This document shows, piece by piece, positions 8,416 through 16,228 of a stretch of 37,002 bases of DNA (position 1 is its first letter; each line of letters begins with the position of its first letter). The notes below the pieces were generated by a model, which made no database searches, was not told the origin of the DNA, and saw nothing but the letters and a program-made list of their open reading frames with translations. Position numbers and translations under genes: made by a program. Source of the stretch: a virus; the IMG/VR virus record IMGVR_UViG_3300010293_000017, positions 1 to 37,002 of that record; one strand, 5' to 3'.

Positions 8416-8889
8416 ATGGTATTGTACACTTGTAGCCTACAATCAACTCAACTGTTTAATGATATCTATGCATTCGTTGATAAAATCATTAAACCAAATG
8501 GTATAAGATTTATACTAGATATGAGAATAAACTCTGAAAAACACATTGATTTCAGAACTGGATCATCAAGCGAGATATTAAAAAATAATAACTGCAAATA
8601 TCTATATTTTGGAAACAATCCAGTCAAATACAATGAAAAGATGCAGGTCATTAAAGGTGGAAAGGTTATAGAGACAATGGAAGAACACGAAATACTTGAA
8701 AACAATGATTGCGTATCTGCTGTTAAATCTATAGCAATATCGTGTAAGAAATTCGATAAGTGTTTATTACTTGGTAGTAAGCCAAATAAGTTTAAAGATA
8801 ATAGATCTTTGGTAGCATATTTGGCAAAAGACTTTGTAAAAAAAGAGTATGGAGAAACACTTTATATTATGCATATAGGTGAAAGGTAA
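8416..8889 (+). CDS. DUF488-like protein (tentative)
   Basis: The 157-residue protein shows the three landmarks of DUF488 in order: a strand ending in FILDMR where the family has lvDVR, a central ILKNNNCKYLYFG block where it has L...gI.Y..LG, and KCLLLGSKPNKFKDNRSLV near the C-terminus where it has LLC.E..P..CHR, followed by a MHIG end. The Cys and the CH of the usual CHR box are missing, so chemistry relying on them would be lost. GAGG lies eight bases before the ATG. The biochemical role of DUF488 is poorly known. Confidence 0.45.
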   Translation: MVLYTCSLQSTQLFNDIYAFVDKIIKPNGIRFILDMRINSEKHIDFRTGSSSEILKNNNCKYLYFGNNPVKYNEKMQVIKGGKVIETMEEHEILENNDCVSAVKSIAISCKKFDKCLLLGSKPNKFKDNRSLVAYLAKDFVKKEYGETLYIMHIGER

Positions 8890-9395
8890 TGAAAAAGAAA
8901 ACATTGAGATGTTGTCATTGTAATAAGTTTATTACAGATGAATCTAAACATGTGTATGAGTTTAATACATTTAGCAACATATCTGTCAAAACATTTATTC
9001 ATAAAAGATGTTGGGATGATCTATCACCTAATATGCAGATTGAAATGATATCTGGAATGGCTAACAGGGGAAACATTCCAATTGATCCATTGTACTTTAG
9101 TGTACTGGATATGTATAGAAAGGAATCAAGAATCACAAGAGACCTAAAAATCAAACTTGAAGATCTTGAATTAGAATTACATAACTATCAAAAACTAACT
9201 GGATGGAATAAGTATCCAAAAATACTACCTCCAGAATGTGATTTATATTGGGTGACTCTTGAGAACAGAGATGTTGTAAAATGTGAATATACAGAAAATG
9301 GATTCGCATCTAACACTAAAGTATTGGCATGGTGCTACATTTTGATACCATCATATTACAATGATCTTTGTTATGAAAAACTAAAATTGTTATAG
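8889..9395 (+). CDS. Zinc-finger plus DUF551-like domain protein
   Basis: The first 45 residues carry CCHC (8-11) and an H38-x2-C41 pair, a treble-clef-like zinc site. The last 60 residues (GWNKYPKILPPECDLYWVTL, then a V..AW.Y end) match the W...P....YWVT...Y...V..W layout of DUF551, a small beta domain common in phage proteins. A helical, charged linker joins them. This combination is unusual, and the function is unknown. The ATG shares one base with the previous TAA. Confidence 0.6.
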   Translation: MKKKTLRCCHCNKFITDESKHVYEFNTFSNISVKTFIHKRCWDDLSPNMQIEMISGMANRGNIPIDPLYFSVLDMYRKESRITRDLKIKLEDLELELHNYQKLTGWNKYPKILPPECDLYWVTLENRDVVKCEYTENGFASNTKVLAWCYILIPSYYNDLCYEKLKLL

Positions 9396-9403
9396 GAGAA
9401 ACA

Positions 9404-9709
9404 ATGGAAATAAAAGGATTGCTTACCATTGCATCAAAAAACGCAACAGAAAAAGGATTTCATAATTACAATATCGACTATGAAATGCTTGACAAGATAA
9501 AATGTCTATTATTGATACATTCAGAAATATCTGAAGCAGTTGAAGCACTTAGAGAAGGAAATCAAGAGATGTTTTATGAAGAGCTTGCAGATGTATTCAT
9601 AAGACTTGCAGATCTTTGTGGCACATACAATATTGATATAGAGTATGAGATCAAAAGAAAAATGGAAATCAATAAAAATAGACCACATCTTCACAACAAG
9701 AGGTTTTAG
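9404..9709 (+). CDS. MazG-like nucleotide pyrophosphohydrolase
   Basis: The 101-residue protein is all helical, with HSEISEAVEALREG (E41, E44) followed by YEELADVFIRLADL (E60, D63): the ExxE...ExxD metal-binding motif of all-alpha NTP pyrophosphohydrolases. The C-terminal KMEINKNRP is typical of small phage MazG proteins. It may hydrolyse NTPs or dNTPs, or alter host alarmone signalling, as proposed for other phage MazG proteins. taggagaaaca precedes the ATG. Confidence 0.85.
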   Translation: MEIKGLLTIASKNATEKGFHNYNIDYEMLDKIKCLLLIHSEISEAVEALREGNQEMFYEELADVFIRLADLCGTYNIDIEYEIKRKMEINKNRPHLHNKRF

Positions 9710-9710
9710 C

Positions 9711-10094
9711 ATGGAATCATTAAAAAACAACAACATATCGGTATCATCTAAGTTTAGAGACTATGGAGACATATCTATAGTATCTGGATCAATATCAAGA
9801 TCAATCAAATGCGAAGATTCAGAAATGTTAGAAAAGATGATTGATAAGTGTCTATCGTATGACGATCTTCTTTTGTTAAGAACAATGGTTTATACGTTTG
9901 GAAGTTCGGAAAACATAGTGTACATGAATAAAAAAATAGCAAACCATGACAGATGTTCTCATTGTGGACACAAATTGAATGTTGAGTTCTTAAATGTGTA
10001 TGAAACATTTAATGAAAAGGTTGTAGATATTTTAAACATAATAAATGAGGTAATGGATGCAAACTATAAACTCGAATGTCCAACATATCTCTAG
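9711..10094 (+). CDS. Zinc-ribbon-like hypothetical protein
   Basis: The ATG at 9711 has AGAGG seven bases upstream; an upstream in-frame ATG at 9645 lies inside the MazG gene and has no such signal. The 127-residue product is helical, with RCSHCGHKLN at residues 81-90; the second metal pair is not obvious. Its 3' end overlaps the methyltransferase start by 38 bp. No family is recognised. Confidence 0.6.
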   Translation: MESLKNNNISVSSKFRDYGDISIVSGSISRSIKCEDSEMLEKMIDKCLSYDDLLLLRTMVYTFGSSENIVYMNKKIANHDRCSHCGHKLNVEFLNVYETFNEKVVDILNIINEVMDANYKLECPTYL

Positions 10095-11022
10095 TAGCAA
10101 TATGATAAATAAATTACATCATGGAGATGCGTTGCAAATACTCAAGACATTTCCAGATGAATCAATAGATTGTTGCGTAACATCACCTCCATACTGGAAT
10201 CTAAGAGACTATGAATCTGATGGTCAACTCGGACTTGAAGGAACATTTACAGAATATGTCAACAAGCTATGTGATATCTTCGATGAGGTTAAAAGAGTTC
10301 TCAAAAAAACTGGAACTATTTGGGTAAACATTGGAGATACATATTATGGAAGTACTAAAGTAAAAACCGATAAATCAACTGCTGTTGACGAAAAAGGAAA
10401 CAAACTTGTTCTAAGCAAAAAGTCATTGTGTCTTGTTCCAGACAGATTCGCAATAGAAATGTTAAACAGGGGATGGATTCTCAGAAACAGAATAATTTGG
10501 TACAAACCAGCAATTCTTCCAAGAGCACTTACAGACAGATTCCAAATTGATTTTGAAGATGTTTTCTTTTTCACAAAAGAAGATAATTATCTGTTTGAGC
10601 AACAATATGAGAAATTTCTAACTTATACGGTTGATCCAAATGCAACTACAGATGGAACAAAGTATTCTGAAGAAACAATAACTGTAAGCAGTAAGTCAAT
10701 GTCAAAGTTTGCAGAAAAAAGAGCAAATGGAGAAGTTGAAGGGAGAATAAAAAGATGTGTATGGAAAATAAACACATCTAATAGTAAATCGTATCACGTA
10801 GCACCATATCCAGAAGATTTAATTATACCAATGGTAAAAGCTGGATGTCCAGAAAATGGAGTTGTGTTAGATATATTTATGGGTACTGGAACTACTGCAG
10901 TTGTTGCATTAAAGCAAGGAAAAAACTTTGTTGGAATTGATATTGATAATCGAGCAATATCTGAAGCACAAAAGAGAATAGATGCGTTTTTAGATCAAAG
11001 AACTATATTTGATCTAATATAA
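10057..11022 (+). CDS. Site-specific DNA methyltransferase, beta class (N4-C or N6-A)
   Basis: The 321-residue protein begins with HHGDALQIL and the catalytic motif TSPPYW (42-47), and has the SAM-binding FMGTG (274-278) plus GIDIDN near its C-terminus; motif IV before motif I defines the beta group. SPPY is the form seen in N4-cytosine enzymes, but adenine cannot be excluded. The WYKPAILPRALTDRF segment is typical of phage members. GAGG lies six bases before the ATG. No restriction endonuclease is adjacent, so it is an orphan methylase that probably protects phage DNA. It closes the early operon. Confidence 0.85.
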   Translation: MQTINSNVQHISSSNMINKLHHGDALQILKTFPDESIDCCVTSPPYWNLRDYESDGQLGLEGTFTEYVNKLCDIFDEVKRVLKKTGTIWVNIGDTYYGSTKVKTDKSTAVDEKGNKLVLSKKSLCLVPDRFAIEMLNRGWILRNRIIWYKPAILPRALTDRFQIDFEDVFFFTKEDNYLFEQQYEKFLTYTVDPNATTDGTKYSEETITVSSKSMSKFAEKRANGEVEGRIKRCVWKINTSNSKSYHVAPYPEDLIIPMVKAGCPENGVVLDIFMGTGTTAVVALKQGKNFVGIDIDNRAISEAQKRIDAFLDQRTIFDLI

Positions 11023-11052
11023 AAAATTAAATAAAATATACAAAGAAAAAAC

Positions 11053-11081
11053 TTGACAGATTTTTGGACTTGTATTTTATT
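11053..11081 (+). promoter_or_regulatory. Sigma70-like promoter for the lysis-type genes
   Basis: TTGACA at 11053-11058 matches the -35 consensus exactly. TTTATT at 11076-11081 (17-bp spacer) or the overlapping TATTTTAT stretch can serve as -10. Transcription would start near 11088, about 26 bases before the ATG at 11114. The 91-bp gap between 11022 and 11114 is the largest in this half of the window. A second TTGACA at 11080-11085 has no convincing -10. Confidence 0.55.
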
Positions 11082-11113
11082 GACACATAACACTTTACGT
11101 TAATGGAGATATT

Positions 11114-11767
11114 ATGGTTAATGAAATTATGAGTTCAGAATCTGTCATTGTTGGATCGTTTGCGTCTATAACTGCAATTATTAATTTAGCTATTGCATAT
11201 ATCGTAAACCATAAACCAAATAAGAAGATTAAAAACCTAGATGAAACACTAAGAAGCTATATTGTTAGTAATGATAGTGATCACAAAAAGATCATGGATA
11301 ATCTAACATCTCACTCAAACACAATATCAAAATATCTAGATGATAGAAATATAAGACATAAGATATCAAAGGTATATTCTAATGCAATAGAAATAGTAGA
11401 CGATTATGATATTGCTTTTTGTATATCTAGGTTTTGTGATATTATGTCCGATTTTTCTGAGTGCATGTTGTTAACTGGCATAAACAATGTAAAGCAAGAC
11501 TTTTTACACTCAAGATCAAAAATATTGAAAAATGCTATATGTAAAGAAATATCTCAATATACAAAAGATTATAGTTATGACAATAAACAATTGTTAATAT
11601 CATTGTTTGATAAATACATAGGATCTATACTGGAAATAATTACAGATGACATGAACTCAAAAACAGATAGATTTTTTGTTAAAACAGAAGATTTTGTACA
11701 AACAATAGTTAAAGATGGTATTAAAATATACATAAAGGAGAAAACAAATGAAAACAAAAATAAATAA
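11114..11767 (+). CDS. Membrane-anchored protein of unknown function, lysis region
   Basis: The 217-residue protein has one N-terminal membrane helix (about residues 10-31) followed by a long helical, charged domain. tggagatatt precedes the ATG. It is the first gene after a separate promoter and is followed by a holin candidate and a spanin-like protein, so a lysis or envelope role is possible from position alone. It does not match a holin class I can name. Confidence 0.65.
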   Translation: MVNEIMSSESVIVGSFASITAIINLAIAYIVNHKPNKKIKNLDETLRSYIVSNDSDHKKIMDNLTSHSNTISKYLDDRNIRHKISKVYSNAIEIVDDYDIAFCISRFCDIMSDFSECMLLTGINNVKQDFLHSRSKILKNAICKEISQYTKDYSYDNKQLLISLFDKYIGSILEIITDDMNSKTDRFFVKTEDFVQTIVKDGIKIYIKEKTNENKNK

Positions 11768-12029
11768 AGAATCATTTGTAAGTAGAAAGTTTATCATGAT
11801 GATAGTTATATTTATTGTGTCATGCATATTTCTATGGTTTGAAAAAATTGGAGAAAAAAGTGCAATAATTGTTTGGCTTACAACTGGTTTTTCTTATGGA
11901 ATGTGGAACATATTAGAAAAACTAATATCAAACATATCTATAAGAAATATATTGTCATTAGATAATACCTCAAACGTAGATGCAATCAAATATGTTATTA
12001 ACAAGGTAACTGACGATGAATATAAATAA
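11748..12029 (+). CDS. Putative holin (two membrane helices)
   Basis: This 93-residue protein has a basic N-terminus, two hydrophobic helices (about 14-32 and 37-56) and a polar C-terminal tail. That is the size and layout of class II holins, which oligomerise in the inner membrane and release the endolysin. aaaggagaaaacaa precedes the ATG. It lies next to a spanin-like gene and about 600 bp from the convergent amidase gene. The assignment rests on topology and neighbours. Confidence 0.5.
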   Translation: MKTKINKESFVSRKFIMMIVIFIVSCIFLWFEKIGEKSAIIVWLTTGFSYGMWNILEKLISNISIRNILSLDNTSNVDAIKYVINKVTDDEYK

Positions 12030-12609
12030 AATACTTCTAGTTATATCCCTTATTGCAGTATTTTTTTCTGGTTTTTTTGTAAGGTCTTTTTTTTATAGAA
12101 ATAAAGACTCAGTTAATAAAGTCGAAATTGCCGATTCAGTTCATATAAGCATCCCAAAGATTATGGCAGAAATTCAGAGCAAAAAAATTGACATTCAGAA
12201 ATTCAAAATTGATTTTCCAAGTTCCGATAGCTCGTCAATTTTTTTCCCACCATTTGTTGATGGGTCAGCTACGTACGAAATCGCAATAGCTGATACCGTA
12301 TTCGCTTTTCTGGATGGAAATCGACATCATATACGTATTGAGTATGATGAGCTTTACAACACGTTCAAAATTGATTCCATATACCACGTAAAAACGAGCG
12401 TTTTTTTTGAGCCAATACCAGATGCCAAGAAAAAATCAAAATTGAAAATTGAGCCATATTTGGGGCTTTATATGGCATTTGGAGAAAATGATAATGTGAA
12501 AAGCACTGATATAGGAGCTTTTATCGGTATAAAGGTTAAATCTTTTGGAATTGGATTTATAGCTACAAATAACAATACAGTTGGCGGTATTGTTTCAGTT
12601 TATTTCTAG
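12016..12609 (+). CDS. Spanin-like or outer-envelope protein
   Basis: The 197-residue protein has an N-terminal membrane helix or uncleaved signal (6-26), an extended beta-rich region containing DSV and DTV repeats, and a C-terminal part with alternating aromatic/glycine strands (EPYLGLYMAFG... ending GGIVSVYF). A terminal Phe strand resembles outer-membrane barrel ends. The layout resembles single-protein spanin candidates of Gram-negative phages, but a lipobox is absent. Composition differs from its neighbours: CpG is several times more frequent, Arg codons CGA and CGT appear, and there are five T7-T8 runs. This may be an acquired gene. Confidence 0.45.
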   Translation: MNINKILLVISLIAVFFSGFFVRSFFYRNKDSVNKVEIADSVHISIPKIMAEIQSKKIDIQKFKIDFPSSDSSSIFFPPFVDGSATYEIAIADTVFAFLDGNRHHIRIEYDELYNTFKIDSIYHVKTSVFFEPIPDAKKKSKLKIEPYLGLYMAFGENDNVKSTDIGAFIGIKVKSFGIGFIATNNNTVGGIVSVYF

Positions 12610-12641
12610 GGAGTATCAATACCACCAAACTGTATTTTGTT
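12571..12641. repeat. Long imperfect inverted repeat at the convergent junction
   Basis: The left arm (12571-12592) and right arm (12617-12641) are reverse complements apart from one substitution and three inserted bases; core blocks are ATACAGTT and GGTATTG on the left and CAATACC and AACTGTAT on the right. The 24-base loop contains the TAG of the spanin-like gene. The left arm is coding, so the stem would form at the 3' end of that mRNA and in antisense transcripts from the late operon. Confidence 0.75.
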
Positions 12642-12642
12642 A

Positions 12643-12669
12643 GTGAGTACGCTATTCTCACATTTTTTT
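12643..12669 (+). terminator. Intrinsic terminator of the rightward transcripts
   Basis: GTGAG (12643-12647) and CTCAC (12657-12661) form a five-base-pair stem with a nine-base loop, followed by ATTTTTTT. It lies just after the last + strand gene and directly abuts the amidase stop codon on the other strand. The short stem suggests modest efficiency unless the upstream inverted repeat helps. Confidence 0.55.
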
Positions 12670-13138
12670 ATTTTATTCTATCTCTCACAAAGTTTTTAAC
12701 ATTAAAGTTTGGACATGTTTTACCTTTCTGTACATCACAATGACCAAGAATATTCTCTCTTTTTATGTTAAAGGTTTTCATTAAATTTTTTAATACATTT
12801 TCAAGAGAGTTAATCTGTTTTAACGTAAATCTTGTTTTTCCTATTAAGCATATAGATATTGAATTTCCATTATATCCAACTGCATGAGCACCTATTTCAT
12901 TTCCAACTAGGTACCCATCACCATCAAAATCTCTACCATACTCAATAGATCCATCCATAGATTCTATGTATAGTTTCTTTTGTACATTTTTGATATCTGG
13001 CTTAAGCAATCCATTTAATATAACCAATTGATAACCAATATCTCTCCATCCGTTTGCAAGATGCCACTTTCTTATTTCAGATGCAGTTCCCCAATCCGAA
13101 TCAGAACAATGTACGATTATGTATTCAATTTTAGGCAT
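12668..13138 (-). CDS. N-acetylmuramoyl-L-alanine amidase (endolysin)
   Basis: The start is the ATG at 13138: GGAG lies six bases upstream and is itself part of an earlier in-frame ATG at 13150. The 156-residue protein has the amidase_2 / T7-lysozyme layout: IIVHCS (H10), a W...GYQ segment, GAHAVGYN (H85), GHCDV (H133) and K140-x-C142 in GKTCPNF. H10, H133 and C142 are the expected zinc ligands. It cleaves the glycan-peptide bond of peptidoglycan. There is no signal peptide or cell-wall-binding domain, so release through a holin is expected. It is the last gene of the late operon. Confidence 0.9.
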   Translation of the reverse strand: MPKIEYIIVHCSDSDWGTASEIRKWHLANGWRDIGYQLVILNGLLKPDIKNVQKKLYIESMDGSIEYGRDFDGDGYLVGNEIGAHAVGYNGNSISICLIGKTRFTLKQINSLENVLKNLMKTFNIKRENILGHCDVQKGKTCPNFNVKNFVRDRIK

Positions 13139-13745
13139 TTTGTTCTCCATAAATAATGTTGTTAAACTTTAATTCTCCGTTAATATCTTCGATGATTGTA
13201 TAATCAAACAATCTTCTATCGTTATGAAAAACGCTATTTTTAGCATAATTTACTATCTCCATGATTGCATATTCTGTTTTCAGATATTGACATATTGCAT
13301 CAGATACAGACTTTGCAACTGTCCTATATTTTAAATGCATTAGGTTTACTCCATAACTTGTTTTGCAATCAACTGTTTCATACGATCCTTTTCCTTTTTT
13401 CATTATTCCAATTAGAATCGGATATGATTGAGATAAATACGTATCCATTCCACTTGATAGCTTAAGATAGTTTTTATATCTACCTGGCAACATTATTGTT
13501 TTGTATTTGGATGTATCGTCTATCAATAAGCCATCATCTGTAGCTTTTGTAGTTCCAATGTATTCACGATAAACATTTATGTCTCCTATCTTCATTATTA
13601 TGCAGAAAATATCGTTGTGTACACCTTTTCTTTTACACTCCCTTCTTATTCCAATTATGTTTGGATAGTAGTCAGTGCTATTTAATTCAACACCAGATTT
13701 TTCTATCTGATATTTACTATAAATGTTTCTTATCATCTTTGACAT
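13131..13745 (-). CDS. Possible peptidoglycan-related protein (L,D-transpeptidase-like, tentative)
   Basis: The 204-residue protein has an order of motifs reminiscent of a phage protein family found beside amidases: a YREYIGTTKATDDG block, MLPGRYKNYLKL, then GVNLMH followed by SVSDAICQYL. The His and the later Ser/Cys recall the H...S.GC signature of YkuD-type L,D-transpeptidases, but the Gly is missing and spacing is short. It overlaps the amidase gene by 8 bp, which supports a cell-wall role. The alternative is an unknown tail-associated protein. Confidence 0.35.
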   Translation of the reverse strand: MSKMIRNIYSKYQIEKSGVELNSTDYYPNIIGIRRECKRKGVHNDIFCIIMKIGDINVYREYIGTTKATDDGLLIDDTSKYKTIMLPGRYKNYLKLSSGMDTYLSQSYPILIGIMKKGKGSYETVDCKTSYGVNLMHLKYRTVAKSVSDAICQYLKTEYAIMEIVNYAKNSVFHNDRRLFDYTIIEDINGELKFNNIIYGEQNA

Positions 13746-14470
13746 TACTTATCATCCTTCGGAAGATCTTTACCGAGAACAGGTCTCTGATTCTTGACAA
13801 AAAATTCTTCAACATCTTTTGACATAAATACATCATATATTTTATCGCCTGTATTTGTTATGGAATTTCTTATTGCTTTTCTAAATAAGCATACACTATT
13901 ACATAATCCACAAAGTACACAATTATGACATATTATCGGACACCTAGGATAGTCAACAGATTTTCCGTTACTAATTGAAAGTATGTTTGAGAAATCGCTA
14001 TTTTCCTGTTTACATAATCCAAAACTACTTGCCATAAATTGACATGGATATTCTTTGTTCATAATTATTGAATAACTTGGCATAACATCTGTTTCAAATG
14101 AAAAATTACATGCATTTGATTCTACAATAAGTAATCCAACATCTGACAGCTCCGATTCACCGTATGTTATGTTTTTAACATGGCTTACTCCAATTAAATG
14201 AGAAAAGTTTTTATCATAAATATATTCAAACATTTCTTTCATTCCTGCAACATACTCTGCTCCACTTACAAATGGAACTGAGTTTGTTTGCATTACATAC
14301 GTTATTTCAGTTTTTTTCTCATATATTTCAAAAGACCTATTGTCGTCAGAAAACTTACTTGGATCTACAATTAAAAGTATATCTAAAAGACACCTTTCTC
14401 TCTTACACAATCTTTCATCTACATATAAATATGCATTATCTTTAGGTCTGTATTGCTTTGATCCACCCAT
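13745..14470 (-). CDS. Tail-region protein with ferredoxin-type Cys cluster
   Basis: The 241-residue protein carries six cysteines at 177, 181, 184, 187, 190 and 194. C184-x2-C187-x2-C190-x3-C194 is the classic [4Fe-4S] ferredoxin spacing (CVLCGLCNSVC). Five more cysteines (22, 27, 121, 143, 153) are scattered upstream. The rest is mixed alpha/beta without a recognised fold. It lies between the fibre gene and the lysis genes. Lambda gpL shows that a phage tail tip can hold an Fe-S cluster, but no sequence similarity to gpL is claimed. GGAG precedes the ATG. Confidence 0.6.
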   Translation of the reverse strand: MGGSKQYRPKDNAYLYVDERLCKRERCLLDILLIVDPSKFSDDNRSFEIYEKKTEITYVMQTNSVPFVSGAEYVAGMKEMFEYIYDKNFSHLIGVSHVKNITYGESELSDVGLLIVESNACNFSFETDVMPSYSIIMNKEYPCQFMASSFGLCKQENSDFSNILSISNGKSVDYPRCPIICHNCVLCGLCNSVCLFRKAIRNSITNTGDKIYDVFMSKDVEEFFVKNQRPVLGKDLPKDDK

Positions 14471-14487
14471 CTTATCTCCAGATATAT

Positions 14488-15702
14488 TTATTTTCTAAGT
14501 ATCATTCCACTATTTGTATCAGAATAGAACATCTCAGATATGTAACTAGCTACTGCATCCATTTCATTTTGACTTAACAATCCAGATTGCTTTGACAAAA
14601 GTTTTGTTTCAATTCTTTTATCTGATTTTGCCCACCATCCAGATACTGTAAATGGGTTAATAAATCTATAACTACATGCAATTACGTAATCACCAGCTGG
14701 CAATACTGGCTTGTTTATTATTAACGATCTTGTAGATGATCTTTGAATTACTGGACTTGGCAAATCACTTAAAACGCCATTGTCTATAGTTGGAACTGCA
14801 AATCCATTAGGTATAAAACCATACAAGAACTCAAAATCTCCAGTTATGCTTGCACTCTCACTAGGTATTATTGTTAATGTAACTGTACCACCATTATCTG
14901 TAATAATTGGCACAGAGCTGTTTGATGGATTGATGTTTGCAAGGTTTGGATATATTGTATCTATACTATTTTGACCACTTGCTATTTGTGCAACAGTTCC
15001 AATCTTAACAGATGATATACCTGCACTATTCATAAGGAAATATCCAAAATGAATATACTTACCAGCTGCGTATTTATCACTAACTTTTGGCAACATTATG
15101 AATGGACTCTTTGAAATTCCTTGAACTACGTAATTGTCGGTTATTTCACTTACGGAAACAACTCCTCTAGAGCTACACGTAACTGTAGATGCACCAGATG
15201 TATCTTTAAGATAGTAATAGAATATGTATGATGCATCTAATGGGATTGTATTTGGTGATGCTATTGAAAGTTTGACAAACAAGTTTAATGATACAGATAG
15301 CGATATATCTGGCATTGTACTTGGAAATCCAGACGTTGAAATCAGATTTGATACTTGTTGAAATGCAACTGCATCTCCAGATTGAGTTCCGCCACCTAAA
15401 TTTACAATCTTTCTTGCATTCATGTCAAGATTAAGATTATTTGTGATCTTTGGATTACCAGATGAATCAGTAAAAAACATTTGACCATTTGATATAAACA
15501 TTCTATTAGCTGTGTTCGACATTGTTCCATCTACAGATAACGAAAAATATCTAGACTGGGTAACTACAAATTGCCAAACAGATGTTTCAGGTACATTAGT
15601 TCCAGTTATTTCAACTCCACCAGAAACCAAGTTTCCATTGCTGTCAACTTCTTTCAATACTGCATTTGATGCACTTTGAATTGTGATATAAATCTTATTC
15701 AT
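14488..15702 (-). CDS. Tail fibre / receptor-binding protein candidate
   Basis: The 404-residue protein contains LNLDMNARKIVNLGGGTQSGDAVAF (about 91-115; shown here only as its LDMNARKIVNLGG core), the L.M...KI.NL......DAV motif seen in many tail fibres just before the receptor-binding part. The sequence is Ser/Thr/Gly-rich and beta-like, with little charge. It follows the tail hub genes, the usual place for a fibre. cataaaggagaacaa precedes the ATG. Receptor specificity cannot be read from the sequence. Confidence 0.7.
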   Translation of the reverse strand: MNKIYITIQSASNAVLKEVDSNGNLVSGGVEITGTNVPETSVWQFVVTQSRYFSLSVDGTMSNTANRMFISNGQMFFTDSSGNPKITNNLNLDMNARKIVNLGGGTQSGDAVAFQQVSNLISTSGFPSTMPDISLSVSLNLFVKLSIASPNTIPLDASYIFYYYLKDTSGASTVTCSSRGVVSVSEITDNYVVQGISKSPFIMLPKVSDKYAAGKYIHFGYFLMNSAGISSVKIGTVAQIASGQNSIDTIYPNLANINPSNSSVPIITDNGGTVTLTIIPSESASITGDFEFLYGFIPNGFAVPTIDNGVLSDLPSPVIQRSSTRSLIINKPVLPAGDYVIACSYRFINPFTVSGWWAKSDKRIETKLLSKQSGLLSQNEMDAVASYISEMFYSDTNSGMILRK

Positions 15703-15712
15703 TTGTTCTCCT

Positions 15713-16228
15713 TTATGTTATATGCTGTACTATTTCTGCAATTGTTAGATTGTTTTGATTGTTGCTAAACAATCTTGGGATATACAATACATCAGATCCC
15801 TTAAAGTTAATTTGAAGCTTTTGACCAGCATTAAGAAATGCTTTAAAGTATTCTGGTAAAATTTCTCCATCAACTAAACACCTAAAAGAAAACTGTATAT
15901 CATTACTTGAATAGTATGGAAACAATCTTAATATAAGTGTTCTTGGGTTTTGTTTTACATAGTTTATCATACTTATTAGACTATCATATTTCACATAATC
16001 ATCGCTAAATATGTTTATGAACTCTATTGATGTATTGAACTTAAAGCCTCCACCAGTATCAACAGATTCATTGTTCCAGTTGTCGAAAATTTCTCCAACT
16101 GGAACGATTTTAATAACTGGACAAGTATTAGTATGAATAACTAATGGCATAACAACATTACCAGTTGATATACTTTCAACTTGAATAGCACTGTTGCCTT
16201 GATTTCCAAATAGTTGCTTAAATGGCAT
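15713..16228 (-). CDS. Tail accessory protein, unknown
   Basis: The 171-residue protein lies between the hub candidate and the fibre, overlapping the former by 11 bp, which makes a tail-tip role likely. It is beta-rich in its first half and ends with a helical segment. I do not recognise a domain. caggagtaagcggat precedes the ATG. Confidence 0.6.
   Translation of the reverse strand: MPFKQLFGNQGNSAIQVESISTGNVVMPLVIHTNTCPVIKIVPVGEIFDNWNNESVDTGGGFKFNTSIEFINIFSDDYVKYDSLISMINYVKQNPRTLILRLFPYYSSNDIQFSFRCLVDGEILPEYFKAFLNAGQKLQINFKGSDVLYIPRLFSNNQNNLTIAEIVQHIT

Noticed and set aside
10057-11022. Restriction-modification system
   Set aside because: No endonuclease candidate is adjacent to the methyltransferase; neighbouring genes are a zinc-ribbon protein and a membrane protein.
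11080-11085. Second TTGACA close to the first as another promoter
   Set aside because: No -10-like sequence lies at 15-19 bp; the following bases contain the ribosome binding site of the 11114 gene.
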